A stretch of 64,000 nt of DNA from Gordius sp. MW1. Its lineage: Eukaryota > Nematomorpha > Gordioida > Gordea > Gordiidae. Each line of letters starts with the position of its first letter. The first letter of the stretch is position 1. Both the position numbers and the translations under genes were made by a program. The stretch is from positions 2,790,001-2,854,000 of the forward strand of contig OZ038526.1 of NCBI GenBank assembly GCA_964036665.1, read 5' to 3'. Below are positions 55,801-64,000 of the stretch, piece by piece. Under the pieces are notes generated by a model that saw only the letters and a list, made by a program, of their open reading frames with translations, made no database searches and was not told where the DNA came from.

Positions 55801-56509
55801 AGGGTAAAAAATAAGGGTGGAGGCAAAACACTCCCCCCCTGGTGAGAAAGAGGGTGAAAAATAAGGGGGGGGCAAAACACCCCCCTCCCCCCTGGTGAGA
55901 AAGAGGGTAAAAAAATAAGGGGGGGGGGGCAAAACACACCCCCCCCCCTCCCCCTGGTGAGAAAGAGGGTGAAAAATAAGGGGGGCAAAACACCCCCCCC
56001 CCTCCCCCCTGGTGAGAAAGAGGGTGAAAAATAAGGGGAGGGCAAAACACCCCCCCCCCCCCCTGGTGAGAAAGAGGGTGAAAAATAAGGGGGGGGGGCA
56101 AATCACCCCCCCCCCCCTCCCCCCTGATGAAAAAGAGGGTAAAAAATAAGGCCCCCATGGTGAGAAAGAGGGTAAAAAGTAATATAATTCTATTTAACTT
56201 TTAATATAATTCTATTTAACTTTTATTTAATACAACACAATTAACATATATATATCAATTTAAATGTATTAGTTAATATTTATCTCTAATTCAAATATGG
56301 GATAATTGACGTTCAAATTTAAAAACGCTATGGTATAACAATGGGATCGTCAAATGTAACAATGCATTTTCCAAATCCCCACCCAATCCCCTGTTAGTAA
56401 AAAATGACGAGATAAACGTCAAAACTCATTATTTCGTGTTTTTAACCAATAGCAATTCGTATTTGACGTTCGCTATTTTACAACCTTCGACATTTCTGTA
56501 CGCTACACC
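52838..56509. mobile_element. Fold-back element with inverted ends and minisatellite interior
   Basis: The left end (GGTGTA, 13 bases, then CGAACGTTGTAAAATAGCGA) and the complement of the right end (GGTGTA, 14 bases, then CGAAGGTTGTAAAATAGCGA) match for about 45 bases, followed by GTCAAAT on both sides. Between them lie a 74-bp direct duplication (52901-52975 and 53041-53115) and the inverted minisatellite. No transposase is present. No target duplication was found, so its nature as one mobile unit is inferred. Confidence 0.6.
53115..56175. repeat. Inverted G/C-homopolymer minisatellite (unit about 55 bp)
   Basis: About 16 units of TTTTTCACCCTCTTTCTCAC followed by CAGGGGGG, AGGGGGGTGTTTTG and a C run lie before 53965. 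About 40 units of the exact complement follow it. The centre is CACCAGGGGAGAGGGGCCTT then AGTGAGAAAGAGG. Multi-unit blocks repeat (54862-55065 with 55841-56050; 55574-55735 with 55735-55900), so there is higher-order structure. Open frames up to 740 residues occur in several frames at once and are by-products. Confidence 0.93.
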
Positions 56510-56770
56510 GGCCTAAACGTGCCGTAACATAACCTAGCGGACTCGACTCAGGCCTTGATATACTATACATAGGCCCCGCCTAAATCCCGGTACAAAATCT
56601 ATTTGATTTGTGTTTTATAAAGTATTAACAAAGGTTCGGTTTTGTAATGTTCTAATTTATAATTATTTGTTCATTAAATTAACAAGAAAAACTAAACGAT
56701 ATTTTCATCTTAATCCATTTATTCATTAATAGTTCTATGCGCATTATAAGTGTAAGAGATCATATATACA
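56510..56770 (+). repeat. Dispersed repeat, copy 1 (second copy 58545-58800)
   Basis: GGACTCGACTC, CCCGCCTAAA, CAAAATCTATTTGATTTGTG and TTATAAAGTATTAACAAAGG are shared with 58545-58800 in the same order and strand, at roughly 80 percent similarity. No coding potential is seen. It may be another element end with GC-rich motifs. Confidence 0.6.
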
Positions 56771-56774
56771 AAAC

Positions 56775-56985
56775 CAGGGCCTTCGGCCCTGGAAGTGGAA
56801 GGGGGGAGGGGGAAGGGAAGGGGGGAGGGACGTGCAGGAGGGAAGGGGGAACGAAACTCATGTATACTCCGTATAAACGTAGCATATTTGCTATGCGGTT
56901 TATGGGCGAGAAAGGTGGGAAGGGGCGAGAATGCCTATGGGGGGGGGGGGTATAAAATGCAAAATGATTAGATTTATTTATACAA
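56775..56985 (+). repeat. Composite module, head
   Basis: CCAGGGCCTTCGGCCCTGGA (a perfect small hairpin), G/A tracts, TATACTCCGTATAAACG, TGCTATGCGGTTTATGGGCG and GAATGCCTATGGGGGG repeat the head seen at 15030 and elsewhere. Confidence 0.7.
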
Positions 56986-57309
56986 ATATTTAAAAAGTTA
57001 AATTTTTGTAAAACCTGCTAAAACATTTATTAATGCTTTATTTACTGAGGAATAGGCTTTCTTTCATTCATTCTTATTTATCAACTTCTAAATTAATCAA
57101 AATGACGAAAAGAACGCAAAGGGTATGACCTTGGAAAAGCCAGTAGTCAGTCACTCTTCCAAAACGTACAACTTTCAATTTAGAGTTTTTTAGATACTGT
57201 ATATAAATTTAAACAATTTGGTGTAGACGACCCATAATTTGAATTATGACTATAGACTCTATTCAAATCATGCGCATATGTATAGTATAAACAAGATATT
57301 AAAAACGAA

Positions 57310-57790
57310 AAAATTTTCCAATCAGACCTTGGCCATTGGTCATTTTTTCCATCACTTTGGCCAGTGGTCATTTTTTCTAATGGTCAGCAGACAGTCAAAT
57401 AACTAGCCTATAATTATAATCTATAAAAAAATCAATTTTAGTCTCACTTTGGCCAGTGGTCATTTTTTCCATTGGTCAGTAACCAGCAGACTGCCAAATA
57501 CTGGCCAATAATTATAATCTAGAGAAAAAATTTGATTTTAAACTCACTTTGCCCAGTGGTCATTTTTTTATTGGGTAGTAGCTAGCAAACGGCCAAATAG
57601 CCTATATTTAAATTTAAATATAGGCTATATGGCCGTTTGCTAGAAAATTTTGATACACTTTGGCCAATGGTCATTTTTTTCATTGGTCAGTAGCCAGGAC
57701 AGGTCAAAAAGTCATATTATCAATGGTATTAACAAGAACAATATATTAATTGAAAAAAAAAATTTGCCCTCTCTGGGATTCGACCCACAG
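57310..57790 (+). repeat. Array of diverged hairpin units plus T-arm
   Basis: Five units of the GGCCAGTGGTCATTTTTTCC and ATTGGTCAGTAACCAG type are more divergent than in other arrays. They end at GCCCTCTCTGGGATTCGACC, the T-arm-like segment. A 62-base palindrome is embedded at 57582-57643. Confidence 0.7.
57582..57643. repeat. 62-base near-perfect palindrome
   Basis: CTAGCAAACGGCCA faces TGGCCGTTTGCTAG around the perfect core AGCCTATATTTAAATT and its complement. The left half is ordinary unit sequence, so the right half arose by snap-back copying of it. Confidence 0.85.
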
Positions 57791-58544
57791 GACTATTAGT
57801 TAAGGCGATACAATATTAATTAGCTGACCAAATATGTTTTGGATAGTCATTAGTAAATGTTTAGTCATTTATATATTCTTTTTTCGTCCATATACTAGTT
57901 AAAAATTTTATAAATTTACAAAAAATACATCATTAAAGAATAATGTATATAATGCCTATCATCTTTTTGAAATCATGGTCAAAGTGCAGAATGATGAAAA
58001 AGTAGCAGAAAAATATTTTTTTAGATAATCAAGATATTAGAATTAAATCTCAAATGAGGAGGGAATTTCTGATGTATTCCTAACCCTAACCAGAACCCTA
58101 ACAATCTTGATGGAACCTGACGATATCTGACCAATCTGGCTGCTGGTTTTCTGCTACTTTGACCGGGTGACATCTTTTTGCTTTATTACATATTTATGTC
58201 AAATTTTTTCTCCATTGTGGCAACTTTATATTATTAGAATATACTATTAATGCTTGACATTTTGGGGTAAAAAAATTGTAATATACAAATCAATAGTTTG
58301 CAAGTTGTTAGTTAACCTATTAATGGTTAGAAAATATAAAATTATGGCAAAAATATCTTTACAGGCTTAAATTAAATCACAAAAAAACGTAAAAAATTAA
58401 TTTATGTTGGGGTGCAAGTAATTAAACAAAATTAGTTTTAATAAAAAAATATTTAAATAAAAAATTAATTTACTTACGAAAGGTCCTTTAATTTTTTATC
58501 ATTACTTTATAAACTGGGCTTCTGGTTTAAAATAAAACATCGAG
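57791..58544. other. AT-rich DNA without recognisable genes
   Basis: It contains CTAACCCTAACCAGAACCCT near 58083 and a segment related (inverted) to 51590-51650. Nothing else is supported. Confidence 0.5.
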
Positions 58545-58800
58545 CCGAGCCTAAACGGGTCGTAATATAACCTATTGGACTCGACTCGGGGCTAGGTATA
58601 CGTAGGGCCCGCCTAAAACCCGATACAAAATCTATTTTATTTGTGTTTTATAAAGTATAAACAAAGGTTCGCCTTTTTGTAATGTTCTAATTTATAATTA
58701 TTTAATGTTTATTAAAATAGCAAGAAAAATTAAATGATATTTACATCTTAATTCATTCATTAATAGCTCTAAACATAAGTGTTAATTAGAGACTATATAG
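58545..58800 (+). repeat. Dispersed repeat, copy 2
   Basis: It is similar to 56510-56770 along its length (GAGCCTAAACGGGTCG, CTCGACTCGG, CCCGCCTAAAACCCG, then TTATAAAGTATAAACAAAGG). Confidence 0.6.
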
Positions 58801-58804
58801 ACAA

Positions 58805-58960
58805 ATAATCCCATGGCGTTGCTAGGATAAAAATTAGAGCGTGGCAGTAATGGTTTAGGGAGGGGCAAATAATTTTATTTTTTATGTTAACAATTTTAGG
58901 ATTTGGGGGGCGGCGGGGGGGTGGCTGCCAGTCATTGCCCTTCCCCTTTATATCGTATAG
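58805..58960. mobile_element. CATGGGCGTAG-type element, decayed copy
   Basis: It starts CCCATGGCGTTGCTAGGAT and contains TTTAGGGAGGGGCAAATAAT and a GGGGGGCGGCGGGGGGGTGG run; its right end is near CCCTTCCCCTTTATATCG. The middle resembles 20600-20690. No clear target duplication survives. Confidence 0.45.
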
Positions 58961-59158
58961 CAACATTAGAGTAAATTAATTTAAAAGTTATATTTTTTTA
59001 AATTTCTTTATAAAATATCACTGCTTATTTATTCCATTTTAATTAACTAAAAGATTTAAAATAATGGAAAAGCAAGAACCAAGATTAACTTAATTAAAAA
59101 CATTGTAGCCTTTAATAAGGTTTTTACTTTATTTAGTATATATGATTTTATTTACCTT

Positions 59159-59176
59159 GACTACAAGTGCCACTAA
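59159..59176 (+). other. Target-site duplication of RTE copy 2 (left)
   Basis: GACTACAAGTGCCACTAA is identical at 59159-59176 and 63233-63250. An 18-base duplication of this kind is the mark of target-primed reverse transcription. Confidence 0.85.
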
Positions 59177-59334
59177 CACTACCTACGACGGTCCCAAGTC
59201 CGTGTGAAAAAGTGGAGGGTTAGCGACAGGTCGGAAACCGGCCGTAAAAACCTATTCCTAATCATGATAGTTTTAAACAATACTTTACTACAGAAAGCCA
59301 GACCGTCCTCCACAAACGACGCGCACTGCATCTC

Positions 59335-59471
59335 CCCCCCCCCCATGACAAAAAAAAATTTTCAATACAAAAATCCTTGAATAAAAAAATTTTGTTTTGC
59401 CCCTCCCCCTAATTGAACTTTTCAAAGTTTCGCTCCCCCCCCCCTAATCCAAAACCTGGCTGCGCCCATGT
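59335..59471. mobile_element. CATGGGCG-type element inside RTE copy 2
   Basis: Sequence between CTGCATCTCC and TCTCCGCTCGTGC is absent from RTE copy 1. It carries poly-C blocks with CCTAATTGAAC and CCTAATCC and ends CCTGGCTGCGCCCATG, the family's right end. The left end is worn into a C run. TCTCC on both sides may be the remnant target duplication. Confidence 0.65.
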
Positions 59472-60904
59472 CTCCGCTCGTGCATTGTGAAAAATACACT
59501 AGGATTATTGCCTGACTCACAACGAAAGCGGTGAAGGAAATTAGTTAATGAATGCGAATAACGTGCTAGAATGTGAGCACGTTGACGAGAAAGAGCATCG
59601 AGGGCGCACAAATACAAAAAAGAAGAAAAGTACACATCGCCTGCCTACAAGAGACCAGGTGGAACGGAACCAAAGCCAGGGAGTTAGGAAAAGGATAAAA
59701 ACTATTCTACAGTTGGTCCCCAAAGCGTAAAAACGGGGTCGGTTCTAATGAATCGTTCAAGGCCAAGGTGGTGGAAGTCAAGCGTTGTTCAGACAATTAA
59801 TGTGGGTGAGGATTGAAGAACAAGGGAGCCTCCTAGCCGTTATGTGCTCGTTGCTCCCCAAATTGGTGTATGGGATCATATAAAGACATATTCTTTAATT
59901 TATTAGAACAGGAAATACAAGATATAGGGCAGAAAGGGGGAGGGGTGTCTACAAAGCCCACGTAAGGAAAAATCCCTCACTCAGGTATGAACGAAATGGT
60001 GGCTATGGGCATGATCTTAAGAAAAAAGAAGGGAAAAACTTCTCCAAATATTCCAGGCACACGACGTGGCGATCGTTAACACCTACTTTCAAAAACGCCT
60101 TATAAAAGTGGTAAACATTTTAGTCAAATTCACTATCTGCTCATCCGCCGAAAGGACTTATAAAGTATCAAAGGTTGCAAAGTATTACGGGGAGAAGATA
60201 TCGCCAAGCAGCATCGTCCTAGTGATGGATTTTGAAAGAAAGTATTTTCCTAAATAAGAAGGTTTCATGAACCTCAAATCCGATACAAAACACTAATGGT
60301 ACGTCGACGACGGATAAATATCATCAAAAGGCCTCCTCATTAGAAGTTGCAAAGGAACGTATACGACGATTGGGAAACATTAAATGCAGACATAAAGGAA
60401 ACAGCGATTAGGTTCTAGGACATACCAAAGAAGGCAAAGCTTTGAATAGGGAACTATGGTGGTGGGATCAATCGGTTAGGGATTTCATTAAAAAAACTAA
60501 TATAGACGGTGGCATAAATCAAAAAAGTCGGAGGATTATCAAGAGTATAGGGAAGCAAAGAGAGCTGAGAAAAAGGCGTTGCAATAGCGAAGAATGTTCA
60601 TATACCGAGATGGCTTGCAAACTAGACCATATAGAGGGCGACAGGCTTCTGTACAAATGTTAAGGGAAAAGAATAGTCGCGATGTCGGAGTCCTTAAAAT
60701 AGTCAAAAACGAGAAGGGTCAAGCCAACCGAAGGAAGTGATGGAAAAGATATTTCAAGGAACTTTTGAATATTAAAAATGACAAAGATTTTCTTCCTGAT
60801 GTTAAGCTAAACATAAGTATGGTCGAACATTTTTAGGAGGATGAAGTTAGGACTCAAATGAAAGATGCCAAAAAGAAAAGCTAATGCCCCAGATGGAATA
60901 CAAA

Positions 60905-61830
60905 TAAGGCACGTAGCGAGGATTTTCTCCGGGGGGGGGGGAATTTCCAAAAAAAATTTATAACATTTTTATTTCAATATAAAAATTATAAAATCTGGTA
61001 TAAAACATAAAGAAAGTCATTATAAAATAATTTCATATTCTCTTTTTCCCAGCGTCATTTGGAGTAGGAGCTAATTCCCCATGAATCCCTAATAAAAGTG
61101 TCAATCCATTTAATCTATTCAAACGTCATGAAGTTTTAATTAAGATGTTGTCAGAAATGGAAGAGAAACCAAATAAGGAGAGATTGAAGCAAGCTGGTAT
61201 GATCACGATGTTGCAACAGAAGCTGCAACTTTGCTCACTTCTCTACGACAATCTGAATATGTTATGCAAGCAATTGCAAAAAAGGAACTAATCTTCAGCA
61301 AGTCAGACAGATAGCAGAAACTTTAGTAATAGGAGTCGAACCTAAGGCTAAGTTTAAGTTGTATGATTTTGAACTTAAGAAACCTCGGTATGCAAAGAAA
61401 ATGAACGGTTTTTGGACAAGAAACAAGTATTGGTAAATTTTCAGATAATATTTCCTTCGAATTCCTTGATTGTCTTGCCAGAAACGCGAATGAAAATAAA
61501 TTATAGAAGGATTTCGTCCAAAGAATCCCTTGGACGCCCTATCAGATTATAAAACATTGTAATCTTTGCCCAACATCACAACTCTTCTTTACCTATTTGC
61601 TTTTATATAAGAAATACTATGTCAAAAAATAGATTAAAGGGATTCAACATTAAAGTTAAAAAAAGAAAGTCATTATAAAATAATTTTCTTTTTTCTTTTT
61701 CCCAGCGATAATATCTCAATAACATCACCTGGAGTGGGAGCTAATTCCAATAAATTGCATAGCAATTAATAAGTGTCTTGCTTGGTCAGTTACGTTGCAC
61801 AACTATAAAATATAAATTTTAGATCTAAAA
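60905..61830. mobile_element. Unidentified insertion inside RTE copy 2
   Basis: RTE homology stops at about 60900 and resumes at about 61830. The insert starts near GGCACGTAGCGAGGATTTTC with a G run. It holds two similar blocks (TCATTATAAAATAATTT... GGAGTAGGAGCTAATTCC at 61020-61080; TCATTATAAAATAATTTTC... GGAGTGGGAGCTAATTCC at 61670-61750). Between them are broken frames (SEMEEKPNKERLKQAGM, FELKKPRYAKKMNGFWTRN) that might come from a gene or element I cannot name. Confidence 0.45.
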
Positions 61831-62274
61831 TCCAATTCTTAGTCAATGGAGAGCAAGCACGATTATACTTCTATTCAAAGGCAAAGATGACCATCAGGAG
61901 TGTTGCAATAACAGAGGTATCAAGCTAACTTGCGACTCCTTAAAGCTTAAGGAAAGGATTGGAAAACGAGGTAAAAATATGGGCTACTTAATTCAGTGTG
62001 GTATGTTTGCTCTAAGATAATGATGGATAAATATGAGGAAAAGAGAAGAAACTACATATGGTCTTTATAGACTTGGAGAAAGCTTACGACACGGTCCCTC
62101 ACGATTGAATATGGTGGTGGATGAGAAAACAAAAGGCGCATATACGGCTTATTAAAATATTAATATAGCCTCAAATTCGTGCGTTAGGAAGACAGTTGGA
62201 GACTTTAAACCGTTTCGGTCTTTGTTACATCAAGGATCTGCACTAAGTCCCTTTTTATTCAACATAATCGCGGA

Positions 62275-62425
62275 TTCTTGGACAATTTTGGAAGATCCCC
62301 TCGATGATGCTATATCAGAATAGTTTATCATTTTATTTGACGCTTTTTGTCTTTTATATTTCATGTATTTATATTATATTACTGTCAACGGATTTTTAAC
62401 AAATAAACAAAACAAAAAAAAATGG
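62275..62425 (+). mobile_element. Short retroposed tail with A-rich end inside RTE copy 2
   Basis: About 150 bp from the AATTTTGGAAGATCCCCTCG region to AACAAAACAAAAAAAAATGG is not in RTE copy 1. It ends in an A-rich tail, and TGGACA on both sides could be a short target duplication. It resembles the 3' end of another LINE or a retrocopy; the source is unknown. Confidence 0.45.
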
Positions 62426-63250
62426 ACACGATAACGAGAAGCATTCAAAAGCAATTTTCTTGGTGTATGCTATATGCCGATGATATAGTAATATGGGATG
62501 AGACAAAGGGTAAAGTATTCAGAGAAGCTGCAAAGTGGTCAAAGCGCTTAGCTGAAAATGGTTAATGGTCAACGATCGTAAAACCCTGTACATGGAGATG
62601 AACATTACAGGCACCCCATCGCTAGATGACCATCTAAAGTACCCAAAGAGAGGTTTATATACCTCCTCTCGATGTTACATTAAGAGGGATGTTACAAAAC
62701 AGAAATCAATGCTTGGATTCAGGAAGGATGGGTTAAATGGCGAAGTATATCGGGTGTAAGGTGCGGCAAAAATGCCAATATGGCTGAAGAGAAAAGCTTA
62801 CAGATCCATCGTAAGACTGGTGTTAATCTATGGAAATAAAACATGGGCATTAAACACTACGAAAGAAAAGCTATTAAACACGGAGATGAGAATGAAGCGG
62901 TGGAGCTTGGTATAAGATCGATCATCTGACGAATGATTTGCTCAGGACAAAAATGGGTATTCTACCTATGGCAGACTTGATTAACTAAGCTCAGCTACGG
63001 TGGTATGGGCATATACTAAAAATGGGACCAATGATTTAAATCGAAAAGTATTGGACATGGTAGTACCAGGGAAGAGGAAAAGGATGACGTCGTGTCACGT
63101 GGAAAGGACAAGTGGACAAAGTTATGAAAACCAAAAAGATTAATCATGACATTGCACTTACCCGATCAAGATTGAAGAAACTCATCAAAACAAACCCCTT
63201 TATGTGGGGGACCAATTACTTGAAAAATAAGAGACTACAAGTGCCACTAA

Positions 63251-64000
63251 TGAGAGAAATTTTAACCTGTATGTCCCCTCCTAAAAAAAATGAACTCATC
63301 TGATGGGAAATTATAGATAATTTGTAATTTATACATGATTTTTATTAACATTTGTAACACATATATAATTGTTCAGACATTCCGGTAAAAAAATATAATC
63401 TAAAATAAAAAATCAAAATAAATTTTTATATACGGGCCTTTGCCGGGTTAGAACCTTTTATTAATTTAGTGGACTCGGGCTTGTAAATTTTTATAAGGGG
63501 CGGGCCGACTGATCTTAACAGGCCTGTTGCAGTTCCTATATTGCACTTTGTCGCTTAATCTCTCATGTTACGGTTTCCGTTCATTAAATAGCATTTGACA
63601 AATATCATACACATAAAATTGATACAACTCTTACGCTTAACAATCTTTGGACGATTAAATGCCCAAAAGATATTTGCCATATCTTATTCAGGCCTTGAAA
63701 ACTATAAATCACAATTGCCCACCATTAATTTGTTTTTGTAATCACAAATTCATATTACTCACACAAATAGCGGCTGTTTAAAATGAACATCAGCCATTTT
63801 CCTTTAAAAAGAAAATTTTCTAAAGTCAAAAAATCAACAGGATGTTATTGCTAATTTTTATTAATTTAATACAAAATAAATTCCTATATTTACAAAAGTA
63901 AGTTCTATTCAACGTGCCATGGTATTACGACACCAATGTATCATAATCATATATAATATAGCATAACTTATAACTTTTTAATGTGATTATTTATTGAAAT
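63251..64000. other. AT-rich DNA without recognisable genes
   Basis: A short GC-rich patch (CGGGCCTTTGCCGGGTTAGA near 63435 and GGGCGGGCCGACTGATC near 63500) looks like a decayed element end. Nothing else is recognised. Confidence 0.5.

Larger units (their letters stand above)
59177..63232 (+). pseudogene. RTE-type LINE, copy 2, complete in extent but decayed
   Basis: This 4056-bp insertion is bounded by an 18-base target duplication. It begins with the same CCTACGACGGTCCCAAGTCC 5' region as copy 1 and ends just after the RTE C-terminal region (matching 36022-36535). An endonuclease, reverse transcriptase (FIDLEKAYDTVP near 62070; YADD at 62473-62484) and C-terminal region follow in order but are broken by stops and frameshifts. 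Three later insertions sit inside: 59335-59471, about 60905-61830 and about 62275-62425. Confidence 0.85.

Noticed and set aside
53936-56158. Open frames of 696-740 residues on the minus strand, and 261-289 on the plus strand
   Set aside because: They lie wholly in the G/C minisatellite, run in several overlapping frames at once, and translate to variants of one Pro/Phe/Gly-rich unit. Their openness follows from a unit with few stop codons, not from selection.

Overview
This 64 kb window is nuclear DNA of an invertebrate animal, very probably an arthropod. It is AT-rich, dominated by transposable elements and low in genes. The arthropod call rests on an inserted block of mitochondrial DNA (about 38.63-42.02 kb) that reads cleanly only with the invertebrate mitochondrial code (TGA=Trp, ATA=Met, AGA=Ser). 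Its cox1-cox2-trnK-trnD-atp8 order, with trnL2 next to nad1, is the ancestral arthropod layout seen in chelicerates and myriapods rather than the insect/crustacean layout. The exact species cannot be read from the sequence.

The only conserved host gene recognised is the 3' third of a GTP-dependent phosphoenolpyruvate carboxykinase: three + strand exons at 6777-6976, 7800-8022 and 8738-8987, all with clean splice signals. Its upstream exons are not in the window. The region upstream holds two head-to-head copies of an intact hAT transposon (744-3369 and 3631-6244). A third, nearly identical copy lies at 21103-23728. All three encode the same 620-residue transposase, so this family moved recently and may still be active.

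Other mobile elements are non-autonomous hATs with exact 8-bp target duplications (14305-15029, 30716-31525, and 167-bp elements at 7600-7766 and 10306-10472), several decayed hAT fragments, and RTE-type LINEs (11470-14010, 36022-36535, and a copy with both ends and an 18-bp target duplication at 59177-63232). A composite repeat with hairpin units of about 107 and 131 bp, a tRNA-like T-arm and AATTGCATAGCAATT ends recurs throughout 14-38 kb and 56-58 kb.

The 39-56 kb region is structurally extreme. The mitochondrial insert is broken by local inverted duplications. It abuts a palindrome of about 9 kb (42245-51235; arms about 4.26 and 4.70 kb, 32-base loop), whose arms differ mainly by one roughly 440-bp tandem unit. 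Then comes a fold-back element (52838-56509) filled with a G/C-homopolymer minisatellite that inverts at about 53970. Long open frames there are artefacts of the repeat. The remaining sequence is mostly AT-rich DNA without recognisable genes.
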